Below, piece after piece: positions 15,600-25,506 of a stretch of 64,000 bases of DNA. The translations under genes and the position numbers were made by a program. Position 1 is the first letter of the stretch; the number at the start of each line of letters is the position of its first letter. The DNA is taken from assembly GCA_020638655.1 (NCBI GenBank), contig JACKIC010000008.1:297928-361927 (forward strand), in the 5' to 3' direction. The notes under the pieces are model-generated. The model did no database searches. It was not told the DNA's origin and saw only the letters and a list, made by a program, of their open reading frames with translations. This stretch comes from Planctomycetota bacterium. Its GTDB lineage: Bacteria; Planctomycetota; UBA1135; UBA2386.

Positions 15600-17627
15600 T
15601 CAGTTGCCGATCAGCATGCCGGTCGCGTCCGACGTGACCGCGCCGAGCGCGTTGGCGGGCAGATCGAACACGATCGCCTGGTTGTAGAACTGCTGGCCCG
15701 AGAACGCCGGGTTGTTCGGGATGTTGAACAGCCAGTTCACCTGGTTGTTCGCCCCGATCAAGAACAGCGTGGCGTCCGTCGACACGCGCAGGGAGCAGCC
15801 CGGCGCGCCGAACGGCGAGCCGTCGAACGGCAGCGGGCCGAACACCGAGGTGTCGTTGACGAAGCCCGTGCACATGATCGCGTTGTTGTTCGGGCAGTTG
15901 TCGACGGTGATGGTCAGGGCCGAGCCGACGATCGGGTTGCCGCTCGGCGTCAGCGCGGGGACCTGGCCCAGCGAGTTGGCGCAGCCGGTGCCCGCAAAAC
16001 CGATGCCCGCGGCGCCGTCGTCGCTCCACGTCGAGTAGTGGAACGCGCCGTTCCAGACGCGCGGCGAGTTGGCGCCGACACCGAACAGGTTGTACTTCCC
16101 GAGGCCGCCGGCCACGGTCGGGTTGGGGCTGATCACCATGTTGTTGTCCGCGAACGGACCCCAGTTGGCGGCCGTGCCGGTCGTGTAGCAGACGCCCGCG
16201 CTGCCGGTCTGGAACGTCATCATCACCGCGAGGCTGAAGTTGCCCTTCGGCAGGTAGGCGGGGCTGCTCAGCGGCACGAACGTCAACTGCGCGGTCGTCG
16301 TGGTGCCGCCGACCGAGGTCGCGGTGCCGGTGCCGATCAGGCGCCACGCGCTGGGCACCTGGTGACGCACGACGCCGCCGACGAGGTCGAGGTAGCTGCC
16401 GTCCGACGCGTACAGGTCCATCGTGAACGCGCCGGTGTAGTTGTAGGGCCGGCAGGTCACGCCGCAGATCTTCACGCCGTCGGGGTTGGTCACCTGCACG
16501 TCGAAGATGTTGCCGGCCGAAGCGCCGGTCGTGCCGTTGCCGCCCGCGTTGGCCGCGGCCAGCGTGCTCGGCGCGATCACGATCGCGTTGCTCGTCGTCC
16601 ACGGGCCGCCGCTGCAGGAGTTGTCGACGGTCAGGCTCACGTTCGCGGCCGTGCAGGCGGCCGGGTAGAAGTGCGCCGGGTTCTGCGTGGTGTCGTCGAT
16701 GACGTTGTCGCCGTCGAAGTCCCAGGCCCAGCTGCTCGGCGTCGGCGTCGAGGTGTCGGTGAACTGCACCACACCCGGCGCGATCAGGGCGAACGTGAAG
16801 CTCGGCGAGATCACGTCGGTGACGATGTAGTCGGTCTTGGTCTCGGTCGCCGTGCCGTGGGTCGCGTCCACCACCGTCAACGACACCGTGTAGGTGCCGC
16901 AGTTCTGGTAGACGAAGGTCGGGTTCTGCAGCGTGCTGTCGACGACGCTGTCGCCGTCGAAGTCCCACGCCCAGGCGAGCACGCCGCCCGGATCACTGCT
17001 GTACGAGTTGTCGGTGAAGTTGACCGTCAGCGGCGTCGCGCCCGTGGTCACGTCGCTGGTGAAGTTGGCGAACAGGCCGCTCGCCGGCTGGATGTACAGC
17101 TCGACGCGCGCGCACGCGCCGGCCGGCTCTTCCCAGCAGGGCTGGTTGCCGCCGTTGCTGGCGATGCCCGACTGGGTGCCGAAGCGCGTCAGGGTCACCG
17201 GGTTGCCGAGGATGCTGCTGGCGAACGGGCCAGCGGGCGTGCCGTAGGAGTTGTAGGAGGTCGCCGAAGCCTGCGTGTCGTTGCACGCGCCGAGCACGCC
17301 GATGACCTGGCCCGGCTGCAGCACGATGCTGGTCGGGATGATCGAGCCGCCGGCCGTGGTGTTGTCGTAGAAGAGCTGCGTGCCGACCACGGTGCCGGGG
17401 TAGGCCGGCGGCGGCGTGCCATTCAGGTCGATGATCTCGACGACCTGGAAGGGCTGGCTGGCCTCGTTGGGCACCGCGATGCCGGTGATGATGCAGTTCA
17501 CCGGCACCGTGAACCAGTAGCCGCGCGTGAGCGTCGACGTGAAGGTGCTGCCGAAGGCTGGGATGGGGATCTGGGCGCTGGCGACGGACGCCAGCGTCAG
17601 AGCTGCGAAGAGCACTGATTTGCGCAT
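15600..17627 (-). CDS. Secreted PKD-domain protein (paralogue 3) with GxGC C-terminal domain
   Basis: A 675-residue secreted protein with signal peptide MRKSVLFAALTLASVASAQ. The N-terminal 190 residues differ from paralogues 1 and 2 (PIPAFGSTFTSTLTRGYWF). Then come two PKD domains (LAWAWDFDGDSVVDST, SSWAWDFDGDNVIDDT), after which the sequence becomes nearly the same as paralogue 2 down to the end. The C-terminal domain starts GTGCANSLG and ends with the same Asn-rich block. The ECF-type promoter found before paralogues 1 and 2 is absent here, so regulation probably differs. No catalytic motif is seen. Confidence 0.8.
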   Translation of the reverse strand: MRKSVLFAALTLASVASAQIPIPAFGSTFTSTLTRGYWFTVPVNCIITGIAVPNEASQPFQVVEIIDLNGTPPPAYPGTVVGTQLFYDNTTAGGSIIPTSIVLQPGQVIGVLGACNDTQASATSYNSYGTPAGPFASSILGNPVTLTRFGTQSGIASNGGNQPCWEEPAGACARVELYIQPASGLFANFTSDVTTGATPLTVNFTDNSYSSDPGGVLAWAWDFDGDSVVDSTLQNPTFVYQNCGTYTVSLTVVDATHGTATETKTDYIVTDVISPSFTFALIAPGVVQFTDTSTPTPSSWAWDFDGDNVIDDTTQNPAHFYPAACTAANVSLTVDNSCSGGPWTTSNAIVIAPSTLAAANAGGNGTTGASAGNIFDVQVTNPDGVKICGVTCRPYNYTGAFTMDLYASDGSYLDLVGGVVRHQVPSAWRLIGTGTATSVGGTTTTAQLTFVPLSSPAYLPKGNFSLAVMMTFQTGSAGVCYTTGTAANWGPFADNNMVISPNPTVAGGLGKYNLFGVGANSPRVWNGAFHYSTWSDDGAAGIGFAGTGCANSLGQVPALTPSGNPIVGSALTITVDNCPNNNAIMCTGFVNDTSVFGPLPFDGSPFGAPGCSLRVSTDATLFLIGANNQVNWLFNIPNNPAFSGQQFYNQAIVFDLPANALGAVTSDATGMLIGN

Positions 17628-17747
17628 GGAGATTCTCTCGGTAGAGGAGACAGGATCCCCGCGCGGCGCGAGGTGTGTGGCCGCGCGGGACCGTCCAACC
17701 CTAGCGCCTCATCTCCGCTGCGCAATTCGCTCAGGGGCCCACGCGCC

Positions 17748-20075
17748 TCAGCGCGGCCCCGCCACCACGCGCCGCTGCAAGAAGTCCGCCAGCGAGCCGT
17801 ACAGATGCGCCCGGGTGCCCTTGCCCTCGTAGATGCCGTGCGTGCGGTTGGGATACGCGAGGTACTCGAACAGCTTGCCGAACGCGACCAGCCGATCGAA
17901 CATCAGCTCGCTGTTCTGGAAGTGCACGTTGTCGTCCCCGGTGCCGTGCACGAGCAGCAGCTTCGCCTTCAGGTTCTGCGCGAACATCACCGGCGAGCAG
18001 TGCTGGTAGACCTCGGGGAACTTGCGCGGATCGCCGCAGTAACGCTCCTGGTAGATCGTGTCGTAGAGCCCGATGTGCGTCACCGGCGCCACCGACATGC
18101 CCGCGGCGAACAGGTCCGGGTAGCGCAGCAGCATGTTGAGCGTCATGGCGCCGCCGCCCGACCAGCCCCAGATCGCCAGCCGCGAGGTGTCCATCCACGC
18201 GTGTTGGCCGCAGAGCTTCTGCACGCCGAGGTTCCAGTCGTGCGAGCTGAGCACGCCGATCTTCTGGTAGAGCGCCTTGCGCCAGTCGCGCCCCTTGGGC
18301 GCCGGCGTGCCGCGCGCGTCGAGCGACATCACCACGTAGCCCTGCTGCGTGAGCCAGCGGTGGAACAGGTGATGGCCCAGGGACCAGGTGTCCTTGACGG
18401 TCTGCGACCACGGCTCGCCGTAGACGTGGAACAGCACGGGCCACTTCTTCGTGGCGTCGAAGTCCGGCGGATACATGACCCAGCCGTCCATGGTGACGCC
18501 GTCGTCGGTGGTCACCTTGAAGAACTCGTTCTTGCCCTTGGCGACCGCGGCGTAGCGCTCGCGCAGGGTGTGGTTGTCGACGAGCACCCGCACGCGCTCG
18601 TGCGACGGCAGTTTCACCAGGTCGATCACCGGCGGACTGTCGAACTTCGAGTGGGTGTGGATCGCGAGCGAGCCGTCGGTGGAGATCTGGTACTCGTTCC
18701 ACCCCCCCTCGATGGTGATCGTCGCGTTCGTGACGGAGACCTCGGCATCCCCGGGCGCCACGATCGTGGCTGCGCCGTTCTCGACCGCGTAGAGGTACTT
18801 CTGGGTCGCATCACCCGACGCCGCGACGAACAACTTCGCGTGCTCGAGGTCCGTGTGCAGCACCTCCATCACGTCGAAGCCCTTGGTCAACGCCAGCCGC
18901 GTCACCAGCACCTGCTTGTCGCGCGTATCCCACTCGATCGTGCCCGCCTGCCGCCACGCCTTGGCGCCGTCGGGCTGGAACGCGACGTCGCTGGTCCAGA
19001 AGAACTTCTCGCCGCCCGCGACCCAGCGGAAGTCCTCGCGCACGTCGACGTAGGCGTCGTCGCGTTCCTCGTGCACGACGCGCACCGCGCCGGTCTTGAC
19101 GTCGGCGCCGTAGACCACGAGGTGGTTCTGCGCGCGCGGCAGCCACTGCAGCATCAGTTCCTCGCCCTTGGGGTGCCAATCCATGCGCGGCACGTAGGTC
19201 TCGCGCGGGTCACCGGGCGTCTGCATCCAGACCGTGTCGCCGCCGGTCGCGGCGATCACGCCGACGCGGCAGCTCGAGTTGGTGGTGCCGGCCTTGGGAT
19301 ACTGCACGGGGATCACGCGCGAGTAGCGGTCCGACAGCTCGTCGAGCATGTAGAACACGCCGACGCCGCTGCAGTCGAGCTGCCAGTAGGCGATCGACTT
19401 GCCGTCGGGGCTCCAGCGGAAGCCGTCGCGGCAGTCGAATTCCTCCTCGTAGACCCAGTCGAAGGTGCCGTTGATGATCGTGCGTGAGCCGTCGTTGGTC
19501 AGGCGCGTCTGCTTGCCGGTCGCGACGTCCTCGACGTAGAGGTCGTTCTGGCTCACGTAGGCGACGCGGTCGTTGTCGGGTGAGAACTTGGCGAACATCA
19601 GCGTCGACTTGGGCAGCTCGCCGCCGAGCCGCCGCGGCGCCGCGCTGCCGTCGAGCGGCAGCACGTAGTACTCGCCGCGCGTGTTCTGGCGCCAGACGCG
19701 CTCGCTGTCGGTGAACACCAGCAGCTGCTTGTGGTCCGGCGAGAACTCGTAGTCCTCGATGTTCACCGCTGCGCCGGCCGCGGGCACCCACAACATCGCC
19801 GCCGTCACCAAGACCGAGCGCTCGCCGCTGACCGCCTCGTAGCGGACCAGCTCGAGCGGGCCGCCGCCGGCCTTGGGCTCGAGCGTCGCGTAGTGCGCAC
19901 CGTCGAGCCAGCGCGCCGGGCCGAAGCGCTCGGCGGCGAACTCGCCCGAGGTGATGCGCAACGCGTCGAGGCGCGCTGGATCCCGGGCGACGGGCTTCTG
20001 GGTGACGGGGTCCTGGGCGACGGCGCTGCCGAGCAGCACCAGCAGGGAGACGAACAGGCGATGCGTGACGTTCAC
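17748..20075 (-). CDS. Secreted S9B dipeptidyl peptidase IV-like serine peptidase
   Basis: A 775-residue exported prolyl-type peptidase from the GTG at 20075 (signal THRLFVSLLVLLGSAVAQ). The N-terminal beta-propeller contains FDWVYEEEFDCRDGF, whose acidic pair binds the substrate N-terminus in DPP-IV. The C-terminal alpha/beta hydrolase has Ser639 in GWSGGG, Asp714 or Asp715 in HGTGDDNVHFQNS and His746 in NRTHGIYE. The nucleophile elbow is GWSGGG rather than GWSYGG. The enzyme would remove dipeptides from peptides in the periplasm, complementing the secreted metalloprotease nearby. It is followed upstream by the gene at 20108 with a 32-base gap, so the two may be co-transcribed. Confidence 0.88.
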   Translation of the reverse strand: MNVTHRLFVSLLVLLGSAVAQDPVTQKPVARDPARLDALRITSGEFAAERFGPARWLDGAHYATLEPKAGGGPLELVRYEAVSGERSVLVTAAMLWVPAAGAAVNIEDYEFSPDHKQLLVFTDSERVWRQNTRGEYYVLPLDGSAAPRRLGGELPKSTLMFAKFSPDNDRVAYVSQNDLYVEDVATGKQTRLTNDGSRTIINGTFDWVYEEEFDCRDGFRWSPDGKSIAYWQLDCSGVGVFYMLDELSDRYSRVIPVQYPKAGTTNSSCRVGVIAATGGDTVWMQTPGDPRETYVPRMDWHPKGEELMLQWLPRAQNHLVVYGADVKTGAVRVVHEERDDAYVDVREDFRWVAGGEKFFWTSDVAFQPDGAKAWRQAGTIEWDTRDKQVLVTRLALTKGFDVMEVLHTDLEHAKLFVAASGDATQKYLYAVENGAATIVAPGDAEVSVTNATITIEGGWNEYQISTDGSLAIHTHSKFDSPPVIDLVKLPSHERVRVLVDNHTLRERYAAVAKGKNEFFKVTTDDGVTMDGWVMYPPDFDATKKWPVLFHVYGEPWSQTVKDTWSLGHHLFHRWLTQQGYVVMSLDARGTPAPKGRDWRKALYQKIGVLSSHDWNLGVQKLCGQHAWMDTSRLAIWGWSGGGAMTLNMLLRYPDLFAAGMSVAPVTHIGLYDTIYQERYCGDPRKFPEVYQHCSPVMFAQNLKAKLLLVHGTGDDNVHFQNSELMFDRLVAFGKLFEYLAYPNRTHGIYEGKGTRAHLYGSLADFLQRRVVAGPR

Positions 20076-20107
20076 CCCGCCGATGCTACCGCCCCCCGCC
20101 GCGCCGC

Positions 20108-22087
20108 TCAGTTCTTCTTCTTCTGGCCGGGAAGCAGACCCTGCACGCCGCCGGGCAGCAGCTTGTTCGCGGCCTCCTCGGCGGCCTTCTTGGCCTCGGC
20201 CTCGGCCTTTGCCTTGGCCTCGTCGGCGGCCTTCTTGGCCGCCTGCTGCGCGGCGTCGAGCATCTGCTCGGGGCTCTTGTTCGGGTCGACGATGCCCTGC
20301 AGCGCCGCGGGCGCGCCCTCGAGCAGCTTGCCCGCGTGCGCACCGACGAAGTTGGCGAGCTCCTGCTTGCCGGCCTTGAGCAGCGCCTGCTGCAGCGCCT
20401 GGTCGTCGAGCGTGACCGACGGGCGCAGCAGCGGCCCGCGCACGCCGATCGGCAGCAGCAGGTTCTCGACCTTGGTCTCCTTGGCGCCCGGGAACGCGAA
20501 CAGTGTGTCGCGCAACTCGACCTGCAGCGGCAGTTCGACCGACAACCCGTCGCCGCCGGCCGTGAGCCGTCCCGACGCGCCGAGGTCCATGTTGCCGCCG
20601 CGCAGCGGCGCCTTGCCACCCAACTTCAGCTTGCCGAACACGTCGTCGACGGCCAGGCGCCGCAGCGCGAACTGCAGCCCGACGCCGGGCTGCGCGGCGG
20701 TGCCGCCCGCGAACGTGAACTGCAGCTTGTCCGACTGCGCCGTCAGGCCCAGCGACATCGCGTCGGCGACGAGGCCCGGATCGGTCGAGACGTTGCGGCC
20801 GCGCAGGTCGAGCTTCTCGGCGACGCCGTCGATCGTGATCGCGATGCCCTCGATGTCGATCTTGCGGATCAGCACGCGCGGCGCGCCCTCGAGCAGGTGG
20901 GTCGCGACGACGCGCGCCATGCCGACCTCCTCGGCCTGCTGCCGGCGCTCCTCGGCGATCACCTCGGGGGTCTTCTGCTGCGGCGGGGTGCCGGCGTCGT
21001 CGCCGCCGATCATCTGCAGCCAGTCGCGCACCTGCTCGAAGCGCAGCTTGTAGAGCTCGTAGTCGGCGAGGTAGTCCTCGATGGTCTTGGTGCCGGCCGG
21101 CGGCGGCGGCGGCGCAGGCGGCGCCGGCTTGCTGACGAGCACCCCGGGCACCTCGCGCGACGTGCCGCTGCGCGCGTCGGTGGCCCGCAGCTCGTCGATG
21201 ACGAAGCGCTTGCGCAGCAACTCGCCGGTGTCGATGGTCGCCACCAGGCCCGCGGCCGCGAACACGTCGCGGCCCAGATCGCTGGCGTCGGCGATGTGCA
21301 GGTCCTCGATGCGCACGCGGCCCGCGTCGAGGTCGAGCGCCGCGGCGCCGAGGTCGACCGTGGCGCCGTTGGCGCGCTGCAATCCGGCCTGCAGGTTGCT
21401 CGTCAGGATCGGTTGCGAGAACCACTGCTGGAACACCCACAGACTGGCCAGCCCGACGACCACCAGCGCGACGCCGAAGACGCGGATCGGCAGGCCCTTC
21501 TTGGTCGACGCGGCGAGGTCGGCCCAGCTCTGCTTGCCCTTGCCCTTGCCGAGCAGGGCCCACGTCAGCAGCCGCACCGAGCGCTTGCCGCTGAGCTTCT
21601 GGTAACGCTCGCTGTTCTCTTCGAGGCCGGCCATGCGCTGCCGCAGCCCGCGGATCGCGCGGTTGAGCGCGACGCCGACGACGACGCCGAACACCAGCCC
21701 GACCACCAGCCCGCCCGTGGTCGCGTAGTACTCGAAGCCGAACCACGCCGTGAACCTGGCGTTGACCAGCGCCGCGAACAGGCCGCGCAGCGGCCCTTCG
21801 AGCAGGAACGTGCCGACCGCGTAGGACACGGGCAGCAGCAGCAGGCTCAGCAGCTTGGCGAACAGCGTCACCAATCCGAACACCGCGAGGTTGGCGTTGA
21901 GCACCAGCACCAGGCACGTGAGCGTGAGGATCAGCCCGGGCGCCTGCGCGAAGCCCCCGCCGAGGTCACCGGGCAGGAAGAAGCCGGGCACGAAGCCGAG
22001 CGCGCCGCCGAGCACCGTCGCCAACAGCACCTGCCGCGGCGTCGCCTTGCCGCGCAACACCGCTCCGATCTTTCGCGTGATCAACAT
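20108..22087 (-). CDS. Fused multi-pass membrane and AsmA-like protein (TIGR03546-TIGR03545 type)
   Basis: A 659-residue protein. Residues 1-160 form a DUF2062-like membrane domain with about four hydrophobic segments (LITRKIGAVLRGKATPRQV at the start). A further membrane anchor near 195-215 (VFGVALVVVGLASLWVF) leads into a periplasmic AsmA-like region that begins ANGATVDLGAAALDLDAGRV. The tail is an Ala/Lys-rich helix ending LPGQKKKN. In gammaproteobacteria these parts are, as I recall, two adjacent genes of unknown function; here they are one polypeptide. A GTG at 22096 is an alternative start. A role in envelope lipid handling is conceivable from the AsmA likeness only. Confidence 0.7.
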   Translation of the reverse strand: MLITRKIGAVLRGKATPRQVLLATVLGGALGFVPGFFLPGDLGGGFAQAPGLILTLTCLVLVLNANLAVFGLVTLFAKLLSLLLLPVSYAVGTFLLEGPLRGLFAALVNARFTAWFGFEYYATTGGLVVGLVFGVVVGVALNRAIRGLRQRMAGLEENSERYQKLSGKRSVRLLTWALLGKGKGKQSWADLAASTKKGLPIRVFGVALVVVGLASLWVFQQWFSQPILTSNLQAGLQRANGATVDLGAAALDLDAGRVRIEDLHIADASDLGRDVFAAAGLVATIDTGELLRKRFVIDELRATDARSGTSREVPGVLVSKPAPPAPPPPPAGTKTIEDYLADYELYKLRFEQVRDWLQMIGGDDAGTPPQQKTPEVIAEERRQQAEEVGMARVVATHLLEGAPRVLIRKIDIEGIAITIDGVAEKLDLRGRNVSTDPGLVADAMSLGLTAQSDKLQFTFAGGTAAQPGVGLQFALRRLAVDDVFGKLKLGGKAPLRGGNMDLGASGRLTAGGDGLSVELPLQVELRDTLFAFPGAKETKVENLLLPIGVRGPLLRPSVTLDDQALQQALLKAGKQELANFVGAHAGKLLEGAPAALQGIVDPNKSPEQMLDAAQQAAKKAADEAKAKAEAEAKKAAEEAANKLLPGGVQGLLPGQKKKN

Positions 22088-22204
22088 GCCAAGCACGGTA
22101 AGGCATCGGGCCCGGCCCGCGCCATCGGCAGTTGCGCTGGCCGGCGGCGCAGGCGACGGGCATACTCCCGGTCGCCCCCTCCGCTAGACCAAGAGGTTCC
22201 CCCC

Positions 22205-23224
22205 GTGAAGTCGTCGCTCCTGCTCTGCGTGCTGGCCACCGCCGCGACCGCGGTCGCCCAGACCACCGTCAACACCATCGCGCTGACGCCGATCGCCGCC
22301 CTCACCCGCTCGAGCGCGGGTGACACCTTCGACGGCATCGCCGCCAACACCGCGATCGGCAGCTCGCCGACCAACGTGTTCCTGGGCCAGTCGCAGAGCC
22401 AGGCCGGCTACCAGAGCGCGACGACGATCATCTACCCCACCATGCCCTACCAGGGCGGCATCGGCGTGAACTTCTTCGAGCGCGCCTACGCCCGCGGCAC
22501 CACCAGCGCCGAAGCCGGCAGCAGCGCCTCGGCCACGGCCGCCGGCGCGACCTTCGGCCCGCACGCGATCCTGTGCACCTTCCACGCCTCGCCGGGCACG
22601 GTCGGCCACATCATCCTCAACTTCCGCGCCTCGACGGCGCCCAACGGCGCGACCTCGTTCGCCCTCGACGTCGACAACGACAACGTCGTCGACGCCTCGG
22701 GCACGGCCACGACCAACGTGTCGCTGCCGTACACCTTCGGCCCGTCGGGCAGCGTCGACGTGCGCGTCGACAACGAGTGTTACGCGGTTGGCAACGGCAG
22801 CAGCTCGACGCAGTATTCGTGGACCGAGATTTGGGTCGCCTTCCGCCCCGATCTCACCGCCACCTGCACGATCCAGAACTACGGCACCGGCTGCGGCCCC
22901 GTCGCCGCCGGCAACGAGCTGGTGATCGGCAACCAGCGCGTTCTGACCATGCTGGTCACCGGCTGCTACCCGAATGCCCCCGTCATCGCCGTCACCGGCA
23001 CGCAGCAGCTCAACCTGCAGCTTCCCGGCGGCTGCGCGCTGCTGTCGTCGGGCGAAGCGATCACGCTGCTGACCGCCGACGGCGCCGGGCTCGCCTCGAA
23101 GTCGTGGACGATCCCCGTGACCGCGCTCGGCACCGCGTTCCACCAGTTCCTGCCGGTGACCCTGCAGGGCAACAGCCTGGTGTTCTCCGCCAGCAACGGC
23201 GTGCGCATCGACTGCACGCCGTGA
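22205..23224 (+). CDS. Secreted beta-rich protein with GxGC C-terminal region
   Basis: A 339-residue exported protein from GTG 22205, which has AGAGG about eight bases upstream and a signal peptide (KSSLLLCVLATAATAVAQ). The middle contains a short acidic segment FALDVDNDNVVDASG that looks calcium-binding. The C-terminal 120 residues begin NYGTGCGPVAAGNEL and share the layout of the PKD proteins' C-terminal domains. No catalytic motif is seen. The stop overlaps the GTG of the next gene (GTGA), so they form an operon. Confidence 0.75.
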   Translation: MKSSLLLCVLATAATAVAQTTVNTIALTPIAALTRSSAGDTFDGIAANTAIGSSPTNVFLGQSQSQAGYQSATTIIYPTMPYQGGIGVNFFERAYARGTTSAEAGSSASATAAGATFGPHAILCTFHASPGTVGHIILNFRASTAPNGATSFALDVDNDNVVDASGTATTNVSLPYTFGPSGSVDVRVDNECYAVGNGSSSTQYSWTEIWVAFRPDLTATCTIQNYGTGCGPVAAGNELVIGNQRVLTMLVTGCYPNAPVIAVTGTQQLNLQLPGGCALLSSGEAITLLTADGAGLASKSWTIPVTALGTAFHQFLPVTLQGNSLVFSASNGVRIDCTP

Positions 23225-24964
23225 GCCGCCCGGTGCCGCGAGCCGCGCGCGTCGCGCTGCTGGTCGGCGCGGCGCTGACCGCCGCGGCGCCCGCGCGGGC
23301 GCAACAGGCCTGGCGACTGCCGGCCGGCGGCGCGCGCGCGTTACGTCGCGATCGAACGTTTCACGCCCGAGCCCGACGGCGACCTGCCCGGCTGCCTGCT
23401 GCCCCACGCCGCGGTGCTGTTGCACAGCGAACTCGCGCCCGGCGGCACCCACGTCGGCATCGACCCGCAAGACTGGCGCTGGATCGCGCCGCTGCTGGCA
23501 TTCGACCTGCGCCTGCAGCCGGGCAAGGTCGGCACGCGCCTGCCGCGCGTGCCGCACCTCGGCGACCTCGAGGTGCGCGGCGAGGCCACGGCGATCGACG
23601 CCGAACAGCTGCGGTTGGTGCTCGAGCTGCGCGTCATCGACAACCGCGACGACGGTCACGCGGGCAGCGGCACCGGCAAGCTCGATCTGACGCGCACGGT
23701 GCAGGACGGCGTGGTCACCGCCTTCGCCGGGCAACTCGTGCTCGAGATGCAGTTCGGGCCGCGACTCAGCAGCCGCGACCTGCACGGCACCTTCGCGCAG
23801 GACTGGCACCTCGACCGCGTCGTCGAACACCGCGAACCCGGCTTCACCGCGGCGGTCGCCGAGGCGATCGTGCGCGGCGCCGAACCGATCCATCACGCGC
23901 TGCGCCCCGACCGCCCCGAGTTCGCCACGCGCCCCGCCGGCGCCGACCATCCGTGCGGCGAGGGCCGGCTCGCGCTCGGCATCCAGACCCTGCTGACCGC
24001 CGGCATGCCCGGGGACGACCCGGTGATCGTCGCCGCGCTCGCCGAGCTGCGGCGACGCCGCATCGTCGAGACCTACAGCCTCGCGACCTCGATCCTCGCG
24101 CTCGACGCCCTGTACGCGCCGGCCGGCGAACGCGACGCGCTGCGCTCGGGCGCCCTCTCGGACCCGGTCGCGCGGCAACCCGAGGAAGCGGATGCGCGCC
24201 TGCTCGCCGAGTGGACCGCACGGTTGCGCGACAACCGCGACTCCGGCTCGGGCACCAAGGTGGCGCGCTGGACCTACCTGGGCGGACCGCAGTTCGACAA
24301 CTCCAACTCGCAGTACGCCCTGCTCGGCCTGTGGCAGGCGCAGTGGTGTGGCCAGCCGACCGCAACCGCGCTCTGGCAGGCGGCCGCCAACCACTGGATC
24401 GCCGCGCAGCACCGCGCTGACGGTCCGGCGCGCGCGCTGCGCTGCGTCGACGCGCCCACCTTCGCTGCGCAAGGGCTGCAGGCGGCGACACGCGGCGGTT
24501 CGGCCGGGACCGCGGCCCCGCGCGGCTTCGGCTACAAGGCAGCCAACGCCGGCCCCGCCTACGGCAGCATGACCGCGGCCGGCGTCACCGGCCTGGGCCT
24601 GTGCCGCGAGATGCTCACCGCGGACGGCGGCAAGGCGCCCGCGAAGCTCGACAACGCGCTGCGCGCGGGCCTCGCGTGGCTGTCGCGCGAACGCAGCGTT
24701 CGCTGGAACCCGGGCCCGGTGACGCAGCGCCACGAGTTCTTCTTCTACTGGCTCTACAGCCTCGAGCGCGCGTGCCAGCTCAACCACGTCGCGCTGCTCG
24801 ACGACTGGGACTGGTACCACGACGGCGCGCAGGTGCTGCTGGCGCTGCAGGACGACGACGGGGCTTTCGGCCCGGCCACGTTCGAGCAGCAGTGCTTCGC
24901 GGTGCTGTTCCTCGGCCGGGCGCAGCTCGCGGCGCGCACCGGGGCGTTCACCGACAAGCGCTGA
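23221..24964 (+). CDS. Secreted prenyltransferase/squalene-oxidase-repeat-like protein, apparent frameshift
   Basis: The N-terminus is in one frame: GTG 23221, signal peptide SRPVPRAARVALLVGAALTA and AQQAWRLPAGGAR. From about 23342 the coding pattern moves to another frame (YVAIERFTPEPDGDLPG onward) and stays open to 24964. The switch is inside a GC-dinucleotide run at 23329-23340; adding one GC pair restores a single frame. The mature part of about 540 residues has helical repeats typical of terpene-cyclase-fold proteins (SNSQYALLGLWQAQW, GSMTAAGVTGLGLCREML, YHDGAQVLLALQDDDGAFG). The GTGA overlap with the previous gene supports the start. Either the sequence has an indel error, or the gene is switched by slippage or broken. 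Confidence 0.7.
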
Positions 24965-24972
24965 TCAGCGTG

Positions 24973-25422
24973 TCACTGCGCCGCGGTCAGGACCGCTTCG
25001 CCGGGCATCGCCGCGTCGTCGGCGGCGAGCACCAGCCCGCCGTCGCGCACCTCGATGTCGTAGCGGCCATCTTCGAGGCCCGCGATCGGCACGGTGTGGT
25101 CGTTGCGCACGCGCGGAGTCAGGCGCAACCAGGGCGTCGCCTCGCGCGCGCCGTCGACGCGACGCCAGATCACCATCTGCACCCGCCGGCCGGCGAGTTG
25201 CTCCGGACAGCGCACGAACAGGGCATGGGCGGTGGGAACCGGCAGCACCATCGGCTGGCGGCTGCCGCTCGCGTCCTGGACCTGCACGAGGTTGCCGCCT
25301 TCGTCAGCCGTCGCGACGGCCGGCACCGCGGTGGTCAGGGATTCGCGCGGCGGCAGGGTGACCGTGCGCGCCAGGATCACCAGCGCTCCAGGAATCACCC
25401 ACCACCGCAAGCCTTCGGCCAT
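24973..25422 (-). CDS. Hypothetical exported or membrane-anchored protein
   Basis: A 149-residue product with a hydrophobic N-terminal segment (WWVIPGALVILARTV) that could be an anchor or an uncleaved signal. The remainder is beta-rich and seems to be one compact domain ending GEAVLTAAQ. I do not recognise a family. It faces the frameshifted gene tail to tail with an 8-base gap and lies 84 bases after the gene at 25507 on the same strand. Confidence 0.6.
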   Translation of the reverse strand: MAEGLRWWVIPGALVILARTVTLPPRESLTTAVPAVATADEGGNLVQVQDASGSRQPMVLPVPTAHALFVRCPEQLAGRRVQMVIWRRVDGAREATPWLRLTPRVRNDHTVPIAGLEDGRYDIEVRDGGLVLAADDAAMPGEAVLTAAQ

Positions 25423-25506
25423 GCCGGGGCTTTCGGCCGGTGCGGTCCGGCAACTGCAGCCGAAAACCCCGATCGCGGCCGGGCCGTGCCCGGCCCGGGT
25501 TCCAGC

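Noticed and set aside
15600..17740. ECF-type promoter before PKD paralogue 3
   Set aside because: No GGAAC box or similar element is present in the region upstream of 17627.
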